A DNA stretch of 64,000 nucleotides from Pseudomonas sp. S09G 359. GTDB lineage: Bacteria; Pseudomonadota; Gammaproteobacteria; Pseudomonadales; Pseudomonadaceae. Every line of letters begins with the position of its first letter. The stretch's first letter is position 1. The notes under the pieces were generated by a model, which searched no databases, was not told the origin of the DNA, and saw only the letters and a program-made list of their open reading frames with translations. The DNA is taken from positions 743,501 to 807,500 of the forward strand of contig NZ_CP025263.1 of NCBI RefSeq assembly GCF_002843605.1, given 5' to 3'. This document shows, piece after piece, positions 37,894-46,338 of the stretch. The translations under genes and the position numbers were made by a program.

Positions 37894-39576
37894 TCACAGC
37901 TGGTAACTGAAGCTCAGCGTATAGCGTGGGCGCCGATTGAAATTGTCGAGTGCCACGTCCGACATCGGCTTGGCCGCTTCCAGTGAGATGTTGTAGTACT
38001 TGGCGTCGCCAAAGCGCAGGCCCAGGGCCGCTGATGACATGTCGTTACCTTTGACCGGCAGGTCGTTGAACCAGGTCTTGGCGCGGTCGAACACCACATA
38101 CGGCTGCAGGATGCGCACCCATTCGCCAGCGCGGTTGTAGCTGTAGTTGACCTCGTAAGCCACGCCCCAGCCCTTGTCGCCCGAGCCCTGGTCGTCGGGG
38201 TAGCCACGGCCGAAGTTCTGCCCACCGAAGGTGGCGCGCTCGCTGTCGGGCAGGGTGTCATCGCTCCAGTACAGCGCGCCGGAGAGCACGCCCTGCCAGT
38301 TATCGAAGAGCTTGTTGCTCTGCACCCCAGACAGGCGCAGGCGGAAGAAGTCCAGGTCCGGCTTGAGGCCGCCGAAGTCACTGCGGGTCTTGGCGCCCAT
38401 GCCGTTGGTGCCTTGGTACAGGCCGGCGCTGAGGATGCGCAGTTGGGTGGTGTCGGCTTTGCGCCAGTCGCCTTCGACCGCGAAGGCGCGCAGGTCGGTT
38501 TCCAGTTCCAGGCGTTGGGCCAGGCCGTCGACTTTGTAGCGGGTGGTCTGGTCGACGGCATAGTAGCGGGCGCCGAGGCTCAGCGACTCGTTGGGCGACG
38601 CGATCAGCGGGTGGCTGACGCCGATGGAGTAGCGATCGATTTCCTGGTGTGGCTTGAGTTCGATGCCGTCACCCAATTGCAGGCTGGTGCGCGGGTCGGC
38701 GCGGTAGCGTTCGCCCGACAGCACCAGTTGGGTGCCCTCGGCATTGAGAAACTGGCTGTAGGCCGCGCGGTAGTAATGCTCTTTGTCATCGCCCGGCGGG
38801 AACAGGCCGCTGACGCTCAGTTGTTCGCCCATGGACGTCCATGAGTTGCTGGTGGCTGTCAGCAGCGCTTGCGTGCCGCCCCGGCTGCCCTCGTTGAGGC
38901 TCATGCTGGTGGTGAAAGGTTTGCGGCTGGCGCTGATTTGCATGTGGGTGCCGCCATCGGTGGTGCCGGGCGGCGGTACCTGGGCCTGCAAGGTCACGCC
39001 GGGAATGGCGCTCATTAGTGTGGTGTAGCGTTCGAAGGTCTTGCGGGTAAGCGGGCGTTCGGCCTTGAGCTTCTCGGCGAGTTTATCGATGTAGGACGAG
39101 ACCGCGCCGATGTCGCCTTGCAGTTGGTAATCGCGGATATAACCCTCCACCAGCACCACGTGCACCAGGCCATCCTCGAAGCGTTGCTCCGGCAGGAACG
39201 CGTAGGACAGCAGGTAGCCATCCTCCTGGTAGCGCCGGGTGATGCTGCGGGTGGCTTCGATCAATTGCGCCAGGTTGGTTTCATGACCGATCAGCGGCTC
39301 GAATACCTGGGCGACTTCCTTGAGCGGGTAGACCGTGCCGCCGTCGATCTGCAATTTGCGGATGGTCACTTTGGTGTCCATCAGCAGCGGTTGGGCCCCG
39401 GTGGCGGCAGGCGTAGGCAATTGAGTCTGCGGGGTCACCGGTCGGTAGGCGTCGGCGGGTAAGTTGGGTTGAGGCAGGTTGCGAATGGTGTCGTTGCTAT
39501 TGAGGAAGCTGGGTAGGGTATCGGCGTGGACGTAAGCACTGAGGGTGAGCAACAACAACGGCGTCAAAGCGCGCAT
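37894..39576 (-). CDS. TpsB outer-membrane transporter (ShlB/FhaC/HecB family)
   Basis: Two-partner secretion pore of 560 residues. A signal peptide (MRALTPLLLLTLSAYVHA) is followed by a POTRA domain (about residues 70-150, IRKLQIDGGTVYPLKEVAQV, VLVEGYIRDYQLQG) and a 16-strand barrel. The L6 tip motif is present as FGRGYP, and the protein ends in an alternating beta strand (YTLSFSYQL) with a hydrophobic terminal residue. I start at ATG 39576 because GGAG lies 6 nt upstream; the frame is open 6 codons earlier. No TpsA exoprotein with an FHA/TPS domain occurs nearby; the upstream neighbour is a repeat lipoprotein. Confidence 0.9.
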   Translation of the reverse strand: MRALTPLLLLTLSAYVHADTLPSFLNSNDTIRNLPQPNLPADAYRPVTPQTQLPTPAATGAQPLLMDTKVTIRKLQIDGGTVYPLKEVAQVFEPLIGHETNLAQLIEATRSITRRYQEDGYLLSYAFLPEQRFEDGLVHVVLVEGYIRDYQLQGDIGAVSSYIDKLAEKLKAERPLTRKTFERYTTLMSAIPGVTLQAQVPPPGTTDGGTHMQISASRKPFTTSMSLNEGSRGGTQALLTATSNSWTSMGEQLSVSGLFPPGDDKEHYYRAAYSQFLNAEGTQLVLSGERYRADPRTSLQLGDGIELKPHQEIDRYSIGVSHPLIASPNESLSLGARYYAVDQTTRYKVDGLAQRLELETDLRAFAVEGDWRKADTTQLRILSAGLYQGTNGMGAKTRSDFGGLKPDLDFFRLRLSGVQSNKLFDNWQGVLSGALYWSDDTLPDSERATFGGQNFGRGYPDDQGSGDKGWGVAYEVNYSYNRAGEWVRILQPYVVFDRAKTWFNDLPVKGNDMSSAALGLRFGDAKYYNISLEAAKPMSDVALDNFNRRPRYTLSFSYQL

Positions 39577-39674
39577 AGGACACTCCATGGTCAAACTGCA
39601 GCAGCGTTTCGCAGATTCCCGCCGGGCTCTGGGGGCGCGGTTAGGGTGTTTTCAAAGGCTATTCATTGGCCTAT

Positions 39675-39710
39675 AAAAAAAGACGAGAAACTTATTCAAG
39701 GTTTCTCGTC
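39675..39710 (-). terminator. Rho-independent terminator of the repeat-lipoprotein gene
   Basis: On the reverse strand a perfect 10-bp stem (GACGAGAAAC / GTTTCTCGTC, 9-nt loop) is followed by seven T residues. It lies about 50 bp after the stop at 39763 and before tpsB, so it would end or attenuate transcription from the lipoprotein gene into tpsB. Confidence 0.9.
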
Positions 39711-39762
39711 TCAACCAAGCGTAGGCGCTGTAGGTGGGGCCGTCTAACGGCCAGGTGCAATT

Positions 39763-41262
39763 CTATTTTTTACCGCCCAGGCCTCCCAGCAGCCCGCCGA
39801 GCAAACCACCGTTGGCGCTGGCACCAGCCCCTGCGGAAGCCGATGCGCCAGCCCCCAGGTTCAGGCCGCCGCCGAGCAAGCCGCCGCCGGTGTTGGTACC
39901 GCCGGTGACCAGGCCGCCGATCGACGCCACGGTGCCGCCCACTGCGCTCACGGTGCCACCCAAGGCGTTAGTGACCGGGTTAGCGTTGGTGCCGCTGATT
40001 TTGCCGCCGAGGCTGCCGACGGCACCGCCTATGTTGGCGACCAGGCCGTTGACTGGAGCGCCCAGGCCAGTGGCACCGCCGATGGTTTGGGTGAGGCTTT
40101 GCACGCCGCTGGTGACCGGGTTGAGTGCGCTGCCGATAGGGCCGGTGAGCCCGGCCACCGGTACGCTGGTGGTGGTGCTTGGCGTGGTGCCACCAAGGGC
40201 TGCCACCGTGTTGCCCAATTTGACCCCGGTGACGCCGGCGGCGCTGACTACGCCGTTGTTGCTGCCCGCATCCAGGCCGCTGCCGGCACCGGCGATCACA
40301 CCGCCGAGCAGGCTGCCCAGGTTACCCAGGCCTGCGGTGACGCCACTACCGCCGCCGCTGCCACTGCCGCCATTCCCGTTGCCACTGCCGTCGGTATCGG
40401 GGTCGACATACCCGCTGGCCTTGCCGACTGCGGTGCCTACGCCATTGAGCACATTGCCCAACGCGCCGGTCACGGGGTTGCCGGTACCGCCAGCGTCGGC
40501 GACTTTATCGCCGAGGCCGTCGACGGTCGAACCGACTTTGTCCAGCAGGCCGCCGACCGGGCTGTCCAGGCCGGTGGCGTTGCCGACTTTGCCGGTGGTT
40601 TTTTCCACCAGGGACACCACCGGCACCAGCACTTTGGCGCCGACAGTGTTGGTGACCGAGCCCAATGGGCCGGTGGTGCTGGCAGTGCTCAGGGTGTCGC
40701 CGAGCATGGTCACGGCATTGCCGACCTTGCCCACGACATTCCCTACAACAGGGGCGGCATTGCCGACTACGGGTACTTTCCCCAGCAATGTCGCCACATT
40801 CTGACCGGTGACGCTGACGCCATCACCCAGGTCGGAGACGCCGTTGGCCACGCCAGCGACGGTTTTGCCCAATGCATTACTGTCGGTGCCCAGCGAGCCC
40901 AGGCCGTCCGAAACACCGGTGCCGATGCTGCCTACCGCCGTACCGAGGGAGGTCACCAGGCCGTCGGCGGTGGCGCCAACAATCGGCAGGCTGCCCAGGG
41001 TAGTGCCCAGGCTACGTACGGTGCCGCCGAGGCCGGTTACGGTGTCGCCAACGGTGTCGACCACGGTGGCGGTGACCAGTGGCGTACTGGTGGTGCCAGG
41101 GTTGGTGCCTGGGTCGGTACCGCCACCGCCGGTGGTACCCCCCGATGAAGAAGAGCCACCACTGTGATGCCCGCCACCACCGCTGCTGCAGCCGCCGAGC
41201 GTCATTGCGACTGCCAGGGCCAGCGCGGTACTTGCTTTCCAAAACACTACTTGAGTTTTCAT
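39763..41262 (-). CDS. Gly/Val/Leu-rich repeat lipoprotein (collagen-like annotated family)
   Basis: Predicted surface or periplasmic lipoprotein of 499 residues. The lipobox MTLGGCSS lipidates Cys25. A Ser/Gly/Thr-rich linker (about 26-65) leads to a long quasi-repeat region in which short units such as VGxxVxxLGxxVxxLG recur (TVGDTVTGLGGTVRSLGTTL; VGNAAPVVGNVVGKVGNAV), interrupted by a DPDTDGSGNGNGGSGSGGG spacer near 295. The C-terminus is GLLGGLLGGLGGKK. The repeats look like amphipathic helical or glycine-zipper units; strict collagen GXY repeats are not seen. A large forward-strand ORF opposite is a shadow. It precedes tpsB on the same strand and could be its cargo or accessory. Confidence 0.75.
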   Translation of the reverse strand: MKTQVVFWKASTALALAVAMTLGGCSSGGGGHHSGGSSSSGGTTGGGGTDPGTNPGTTSTPLVTATVVDTVGDTVTGLGGTVRSLGTTLGSLPIVGATADGLVTSLGTAVGSIGTGVSDGLGSLGTDSNALGKTVAGVANGVSDLGDGVSVTGQNVATLLGKVPVVGNAAPVVGNVVGKVGNAVTMLGDTLSTASTTGPLGSVTNTVGAKVLVPVVSLVEKTTGKVGNATGLDSPVGGLLDKVGSTVDGLGDKVADAGGTGNPVTGALGNVLNGVGTAVGKASGYVDPDTDGSGNGNGGSGSGGGSGVTAGLGNLGSLLGGVIAGAGSGLDAGSNNGVVSAAGVTGVKLGNTVAALGGTTPSTTTSVPVAGLTGPIGSALNPVTSGVQSLTQTIGGATGLGAPVNGLVANIGGAVGSLGGKISGTNANPVTNALGGTVSAVGGTVASIGGLVTGGTNTGGGLLGGGLNLGAGASASAGAGASANGGLLGGLLGGLGGKK

Positions 41263-41383
41263 GATTGAGTTCCTTGCACCTGTACAACCTAAGTTGTTTC
41301 AAACGCTCACTATTTCTGTGGATAGCGATGCGTTTGTCCGTGGAGCTATAACAGCCCCAGGTGCCGGTGTTCACAATGCTCAA

Positions 41384-41442
41384 CTTGGTATTAACGATTT
41401 ATATACGGGGTAGGCTGCATCGGTTAAGCGACTAATACCAAG
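41384..41442. promoter_or_regulatory. 10-bp perfect inverted repeat with Shine-Dalgarno in one arm
   Basis: The arms are exact complements, 39 bp apart. Read leftward, the element sits about 120-180 bp upstream of the repeat-lipoprotein start and could be a regulator site. Read rightward, folding would mask the start of AAGGAGGT. Confidence 0.45.
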
Positions 41443-41498
41443 GAGGTATGGAGAGGATGTATCAAGATGTATATATGTTTTTAATCAATAGCTTGGAT

Positions 41499-41524
41499 AA
41501 AAAAGCGGACTTCCAGGAAGTCCG
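41499..41524 (-). terminator. Rho-independent terminator after the MaoC gene
   Basis: On the reverse strand CGGACTT-CCTGG-AAGTCCG is followed by GC and six T residues, about 40 bp after the MaoC-gene stop at 41565. It would end the leftward fabG-like/MaoC transcript before the repeat-lipoprotein promoter region. Confidence 0.88.
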
Positions 41525-41564
41525 TTATAACTTTGAGTGTATATATACAATTAGGCAGTGTTTT

Positions 41565-42413
41565 TTATGCGATCGGTCGCCACTTGCCGCGCATATGTTC
41601 AATATCTCCCGCGCCTTTCAACACTAACTCACCACTGGAACCGGCGGCGCTGGTCAATAATGTCACCTCACTGGGCAGGCGCACGGGCTTCTTGAACTCG
41701 ACGTCTATCTCGAGATTGGCTGCCGGGAGGTGTTCGCCCAAGGCGGCCAGGGTACGCGCCTTGTTCCACAGGCCGTGGGCAATGGCTTGGGGGAAACCGA
41801 ACAGTCTGGCTGTCAGGGCGCTGAGGTGGATCGGGTTGTAGTCGCCGCTGACCCTGGCATAGCGGCGGCCGATGTCGGCGGCGGCTTTCCAGCGGGTCAA
41901 TTCGCTGACCTGTGAAGGGCTGGAGTGTGCATCGTCCGTGGCTTCGCCTGCGAGCTTTACGCCACGACAGAGCATGCGGCTCTCGGCTTCCCACAGCAGG
42001 CCGAGGGCATCTTCCGCGCGGGTCACCACCTCGAAGGTCACGCCTTTGGGATGGGGCTTGAGGTTTTGCGTGTGCACGCTGATCAACAGGTCGCTGATAC
42101 CGCCCAGCGGGCGATGGACGCGGATGCGGTTGTTCAGGTGGATCAACCCCAGCAACGGGAAGGGGAATGCTTTGTCGGTGAGCAATTGCATCTGCAAACC
42201 GAACGCCAGGATATGCGGATAGGTCGCGGGCAGCACCGCGCTGTCGGCAAACCCGCAGACCTTGCGGTAGGCCGCCACCGCCTTGGGGTTGATGCTGACC
42301 GGGCAACGCAGGCCCTGCTCGGGCAAGGTGTTGCCGGTGATCTTGCGCTTGAGCGCCGCGCGCCAGTACAGCGGCGCGAGCAACGGGGTACTGCCTAACG
42401 TCTGCCATTCCAT
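41565..42413 (-). CDS. MaoC-like (R)-specific acyl dehydratase
   Basis: Hot-dog-fold hydratase/dehydratase of 282 residues acting on (R)-3-hydroxyacyl thioesters. The C-terminal hot dog has the catalytic dyad motif RRYARVSGDYNPIHLSALTA followed by AIAHGLWNKA; the N-terminal half is a second, degenerate hot dog, as in two-domain MaoC proteins. The ATG at 42413 follows GGGAGCG; the preceding gene's TAA ends 3 bp before, so the two are coupled. With the FabG-like reductase and the divergent thiolase it forms a possible 2-enoyl / 3-hydroxy / 3-keto acyl interconversion set. Confidence 0.88.
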   Translation of the reverse strand: MEWQTLGSTPLLAPLYWRAALKRKITGNTLPEQGLRCPVSINPKAVAAYRKVCGFADSAVLPATYPHILAFGLQMQLLTDKAFPFPLLGLIHLNNRIRVHRPLGGISDLLISVHTQNLKPHPKGVTFEVVTRAEDALGLLWEAESRMLCRGVKLAGEATDDAHSSPSQVSELTRWKAAADIGRRYARVSGDYNPIHLSALTARLFGFPQAIAHGLWNKARTLAALGEHLPAANLEIDVEFKKPVRLPSEVTLLTSAAGSSGELVLKGAGDIEHMRGKWRPIA

Positions 42414-42415
42414 GC

Positions 42416-43759
42416 TTACGCTCCCAATAGACTTTGCCCACACACCCGCAGCGCTTGCCCACTGACTGCGCCGGAACCCGGTTGGCCCAGCCAGGCCACG
42501 GCCTCGGCGACGTCCTGCGGCAAGCCGCCCTGGCCAAGGGAACTCATGCGGCGCCCGGCCTCACGCAGGGCGAACGGAATATGCGCCGTCATCTGGGTTT
42601 CGATAAAACCCGGGGCCACGGCGTTGATGCTGATCCCGCGTTCCCCCAGCAGCGGCGCCCAGGCTTGGGCCAACCCGATCAAACCGGCCTTGCTCGCCGC
42701 GTAATTGGTTTGCCCACGGTTGCCGGCGATCCCGCTGATGGACGCCAGCAGAATCACTCGCGCATGGTCGTGCAAGGTGCCGCTGTCGAGCAATGCCTTG
42801 GTCAGTACCTGCGGTGCATTGAGGTTCACTGCCAGCACCGCGTCCCAGTATTCCGGGGTCATGTTGGCCAGGGTTTTGTCGCGGGTGATACCGGCGTTGT
42901 GCACCAGGATATCGAGGCCGTCTGGCAGGTGTGCGATCAACTGGCTGGCGGCGTCTTCGGCACAAATATCCAGCGCCACGCTGCGTGCACCCAGGCGCGC
43001 GGCCAGGGCGTCGAGGTCGGCCTTGGCCTGGGGCACGTCGAGCAGGATCACCTCGGCGCCATCGCGGGCCAGGGTTTCGGCGATGGAGGCGCCAATGCCA
43101 CGAGCGGCACCGGTGACCAGCGCCTTGCGCCCGGCGAGGGGGCGGGTCCAGTCTTCGACTGGCGTAGCGCAGGCCTGCAGGCGGATGACCTGGCCGGAGA
43201 TATACGCGCTTTTCGGCGACAGGAAGAAGCGCAGCGCACCTTCCAATTGATCCTCGGCACCCTCGGCGACATACAGTAATTGCAGCACGCCGCCGTTGCG
43301 CAGCTCCTTGGCCAGAGACCGGCTGAAGCCTTCGAGGGCGCGCTGGGCGCTGGCGGCAAACGGGTCGCTGAGGCTTTCCGGGGCACGGCCGAGGATCACT
43401 AGGTGCGCGCTGTTATCGAGGTTTTTCAGCAACGGCTGGAAAAACTCACGCAGTTGCTTGAGTTGGTCGGTGTGTTGCAAATGGCTGGCATCAAACACCA
43501 CCGCCTTGAGCTTGGGACCGTGGCCGGGGATCCAAGTGGATTTTTCGTCGCCGTAGCTAAAAGTGGCGTCGGTGAGTTTGTGCGCAAACACTTGCACCTT
43601 GGCCGCCAGCGCGCCGCCGCCCAGCAACAGTGCCCCTTCCACCGGGCGCAGGCGCCCGGCCTGCCAGCGTTCCAGGCGTACCGGCGACGGCAGGCCAATG
43701 GCGGCGACCAGGCGATGGCCGAGGCTTGAGTTGGCGAAGTCGATATAACGGTCAGACAT
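42416..43759 (-). CDS. FabG-like 3-oxoacyl-ACP/CoA reductase with N-terminal extension
   Basis: A 447-residue short-chain dehydrogenase of the long FabG4 type. The N-terminal 205 residues form a flavodoxin-like extension without a cofactor motif. The C-terminal SDR domain has the nucleotide-binding TGAARGIGASIAE, the structural motif HNAG, and the catalytic Ser-Tyr-Lys set (LASISGIAGNRGQTNYAASK). It likely uses NAD(P)H on long-chain 3-ketoacyl thioesters. It is the first gene of a two-gene operon with the MaoC hydratase and is divergent from the thiolase gene. Confidence 0.9.
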   Translation of the reverse strand: MSDRYIDFANSSLGHRLVAAIGLPSPVRLERWQAGRLRPVEGALLLGGGALAAKVQVFAHKLTDATFSYGDEKSTWIPGHGPKLKAVVFDASHLQHTDQLKQLREFFQPLLKNLDNSAHLVILGRAPESLSDPFAASAQRALEGFSRSLAKELRNGGVLQLLYVAEGAEDQLEGALRFFLSPKSAYISGQVIRLQACATPVEDWTRPLAGRKALVTGAARGIGASIAETLARDGAEVILLDVPQAKADLDALAARLGARSVALDICAEDAASQLIAHLPDGLDILVHNAGITRDKTLANMTPEYWDAVLAVNLNAPQVLTKALLDSGTLHDHARVILLASISGIAGNRGQTNYAASKAGLIGLAQAWAPLLGERGISINAVAPGFIETQMTAHIPFALREAGRRMSSLGQGGLPQDVAEAVAWLGQPGSGAVSGQALRVCGQSLLGA

Positions 43760-43864
43760 GGAACGCTCTCCGAAGGCTGGGGTTCAAAGGGTTGACCATC
43801 CCAGGGTAGCAGTCGTTCGACTAGGCTCATTGATCCAGCCCATAACCGACAGAGGGAGCACTCC

Positions 43865-45142
43865 ATGACTCAATTGCGCCGTGTAGCGATCATTGGCGGT
43901 AACCGTATTCCGTTCGCCCGTTCCAATGGCCCGTACGCTACGGCGAGCAACCAGGCGATGCTCACCGCGGCCCTGGAAGGCCTGATCGAACGCTACAACC
44001 TGCACGGCCAGCGCATCGGCGAGGTGGCCGCCGGCGCGGTGCTCAAGCATTCCCGCGACTTCAACCTCACCCGCGAATGCGTGCTGGGCTCGCGCCTGTC
44101 GCCGCAAACGCCGGCCTACGACATTCAGCAGGCCTGCGGCACCGGGCTGGAAGCGGCCTTGCTGGTGGCCAACAAGATTGCCCTGGGCCAGATCGAATGC
44201 GGCATCGCCGGCGGGGTGGACACCACCTCCGACGCACCCATCGGCGTGAACGAAGGGTTGCGCAAGATTCTGCTGCAAGCCAACCGCAGCAAATCCATGG
44301 CGGATAAATTAAAAGTCCTGTTACAACTTCGTCCCCATCACCTCAAGCCCGAACTGCCACGCAATGGCGAACCACGCACCGGCTTGTCCATGGGCCAGCA
44401 TTGCGAGTTGATGGCACAGACCTGGCAGATCCCCCGCGCCGAGCAAGACCAATTGGCGCTGGAGAGTCACCAGAAAATGGCCGCCGCCTACGCCGAAGGC
44501 TGGCACAACGATTTGCTCACGCCGTTTCTGGGCCTGACGCGCGACAACAACCTGCGCCCCGACCTGACCCTGGAAAAACTCGCCGCGCTCAAGCCGGCCT
44601 TCGAGCGCAGCGAAAAGGGCACGCTCACCGCCGGCAACTCCACGCCGCTCACCGATGGTGCATCGTTGGTGCTGTTGGGCAGTGAGGCCTGGGCGCAGGA
44701 GCGTGGCTTACCGATCCTGGCGTACCTGCGTGACGGCGAGGCGGCGGCGGTGGACTTCGTCAACGGTGCCGAAGGCCTGTTGATGGCGCCGGTGTATGCG
44801 GTGCCACGCTTGCTGGCGAGGAATGGTCTGACGCTGCAGGACTTTGATTACTACGAGATCCACGAAGCCTTCGCCGCCCAAGTGTTGTGCACACTCAAGG
44901 CCTGGGAGGATGCGGATTACTGCAAGACGCGCCTCGGGCTGGATGCGCCCCTGGGCTCCATCGACCGCAGCCGTCTCAACGTCAAGGGCAGCTCCCTGGC
45001 GGCCGGGCACCCGTTTGCCGCCACCGGGGGGCGTATCGTTGCCAACCTGGCCAAGTTGCTGGACGCGGCGGGCAAGGGCCGGGGGCTGATTTCGATCTGC
45101 GCGGCCGGTGGCCAGGGTGTGACGGCGATCATTGAGCGTTGA
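43865..45142 (+). CDS. Acetyl-CoA C-acyltransferase (thiolase, FadI-like)
   Basis: Condenses or cleaves acyl-CoA/3-ketoacyl-CoA; 425 residues. The acylated Cys lies in QQACGTGLEAAL, the catalytic His in YEIHEAFAAQVL, the GHP motif is AAGHPFAATGGR, and the second Cys is in ISICAAGGQGVTAI. A GGGAG ribosome site precedes the ATG. It shares a divergent promoter region with the FabG-like gene. Whether it serves beta-oxidation or a biosynthetic route is not decided by sequence. Confidence 0.92.
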   Translation: MTQLRRVAIIGGNRIPFARSNGPYATASNQAMLTAALEGLIERYNLHGQRIGEVAAGAVLKHSRDFNLTRECVLGSRLSPQTPAYDIQQACGTGLEAALLVANKIALGQIECGIAGGVDTTSDAPIGVNEGLRKILLQANRSKSMADKLKVLLQLRPHHLKPELPRNGEPRTGLSMGQHCELMAQTWQIPRAEQDQLALESHQKMAAAYAEGWHNDLLTPFLGLTRDNNLRPDLTLEKLAALKPAFERSEKGTLTAGNSTPLTDGASLVLLGSEAWAQERGLPILAYLRDGEAAAVDFVNGAEGLLMAPVYAVPRLLARNGLTLQDFDYYEIHEAFAAQVLCTLKAWEDADYCKTRLGLDAPLGSIDRSRLNVKGSSLAAGHPFAATGGRIVANLAKLLDAAGKGRGLISICAAGGQGVTAIIER

Positions 45143-45275
45143 TTATGCGAAATTTGGCATATTGGATGCATTCTTGAGCTGTCAGAGGTCGGTAGCCCCT
45201 CCCACCGGCGCGCCGATTGCCGTATAACGAGTGCCATACGCGTATTTGGTAATAAAGGACCCACAATAAAAGCTG

Positions 45276-46172
45276 ATGAAGACTCCTAAACGCATTGAAC
45301 CCCTGATCGAAGACGGTCTGGTCGACGAAGTGCTGCGCCCACTCATGAGTGGTAAAGAAGCAGCTGTTTATGTGGTGCGCTGCGGCAATGAATTGCGTTG
45401 CGCCAAGGTTTACAAGGAGGCGAATAAACGAAGTTTTCGTCAGGCATCCGAATACCAGGAAGGCCGTAAAGTCCGTAACAGCCGGCAGGCCCGGGCCATG
45501 GCCAAGGGCTCCAAGTTCGGCAAGAAAGAAACCGAAGATGCCTGGCAGAACGCCGAAGTGGCGGCATTGTTCCGCCTGGCCGGCGCGGGCGTTCGCGTGC
45601 CTCAGCCGTTCGACTTCCTTGAAGGCGTGCTGCTGATGGAATTGGTAGCCGACGAGTACGGCGATGCGGCGCCGCGTCTGAACGACGTGGTACTGGAGCC
45701 GGACCAGGCGCGCGAATACCACGCTTTCCTGATCTCCCAGATCGTGCTGATGCTGTGTACCGGCCTGGTGCACGGTGACCTGTCCGAGTTCAACGTGCTG
45801 TTGACCCCAACGGGCCCGGTGATCATCGACCTGCCCCAGGCGGTGGATGCGGCGGGCAACAACCACGCGTTCAGCATGCTGGAGCGGGATGTGGGCAACA
45901 TGGCTTCCTACTTCGGGCGTTTTGCCCCGGAGTTGAAGAAGACCAAATACGCCAAGGAAATGTGGGCGCTGTACGAAGCCGGCACCCTGCACCCGGCCAG
46001 CGTATTGACCGGCGAGTTCGATGAGCCGGAAGAACTGGCGGATGTGGGCGGTGTGATCCGCGAAATCGAAGCGGCGCGGTTGGATGAAGAGCGCAAGCAG
46101 GCGATTCGGGCGGCGGATGATGCGCCAAGCACCAAGACGGCAGAAGAACCGCCGCCGCCTTGGATGCAGTGA
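45276..46172 (+). CDS. RIO1-family serine protein kinase
   Basis: Atypical protein kinase of 298 residues. Visible motifs are the RIO N-lobe (LMSGKEAAVYVVRCGNEL, AKVYKE with the ATP-binding Lys), the catalytic loop LVHGDLSEFNVLL and the metal motif VIIDLPQAVD. The C-terminal 50 residues are acidic and proline-rich. It resembles the conserved Pseudomonas protein PA4780, by recollection. Substrates in bacteria are unknown. A weak, distant AAAGGAC precedes the ATG. Confidence 0.9.
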   Translation: MKTPKRIEPLIEDGLVDEVLRPLMSGKEAAVYVVRCGNELRCAKVYKEANKRSFRQASEYQEGRKVRNSRQARAMAKGSKFGKKETEDAWQNAEVAALFRLAGAGVRVPQPFDFLEGVLLMELVADEYGDAAPRLNDVVLEPDQAREYHAFLISQIVLMLCTGLVHGDLSEFNVLLTPTGPVIIDLPQAVDAAGNNHAFSMLERDVGNMASYFGRFAPELKKTKYAKEMWALYEAGTLHPASVLTGEFDEPEELADVGGVIREIEAARLDEERKQAIRAADDAPSTKTAEEPPPPWMQ

Positions 46173-46210
46173 TCTTTGGTTAAATAAAGATCTAAAGTCA
46201 GTGGAGATCA

Positions 46211-46322
46211 AAATGTGGGAGGGGGCTTGCCCCCCGATAGCGGTGGATCAGTCAGCTTATCTGTTGGTGATCCACTGCAATCGGGGGCAAGTCGAGTCGT
46301 CGCACCGCCCCTCCCACATTTG
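46211..46322. repeat. REPIN with one altered arm
   Basis: The left arm AAATGTGGGAGGGGGCTTGC is paired with a right arm that ends in CCCCTCCCACATTT but carries the insertion TCGAGTCGTCGCACCG within the loop-proximal part. The same altered form occurs, decayed, at 12,073. It lies between convergent genes (RIO1 kinase and cueR). Confidence 0.9.
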
Positions 46323-46338
46323 ATCTATGTACACCCAC

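Larger units (their letters stand above)
41263..41564. other. AT-rich regulatory interval upstream of the repeat lipoprotein
   Basis: About 300 bp without an annotated gene, clearly AT-rich. It holds a 10-bp perfect inverted repeat (CTTGGTATTA 41384-41393, TAATACCAAG 41433-41442), a strong Shine-Dalgarno AAGGAGGT whose 5' end lies in the right arm, and the MaoC terminator. A forward ORF of 56 codons (ATG 41457 to TAA 41625-41627) follows the Shine-Dalgarno, but it crosses the terminator and the MaoC 3' end, so I do not call it a gene. The leftward promoter of the lipoprotein should also lie here. Confidence 0.6.

Noticed and set aside
39734..40804. Proline/threonine-rich forward ORF opposite the repeat lipoprotein
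   Set aside because: It mirrors the Gly/Val repeats of the reverse strand, has no ribosome site, and the reverse gene has a lipobox, Shine-Dalgarno and terminator.
39763..41262. True collagen-like protein
   Set aside because: Glycine is frequent, but I do not see sustained GXY triplets; the period is longer and irregular, so the collagen label is used only as the common annotation.
41457..41627. 56-codon ORF after AAGGAGGT as a real gene
   Set aside because: It runs through a strong terminator and into the antisense of the MaoC gene, with no recognisable protein pattern; retained only as a leader-type observation.
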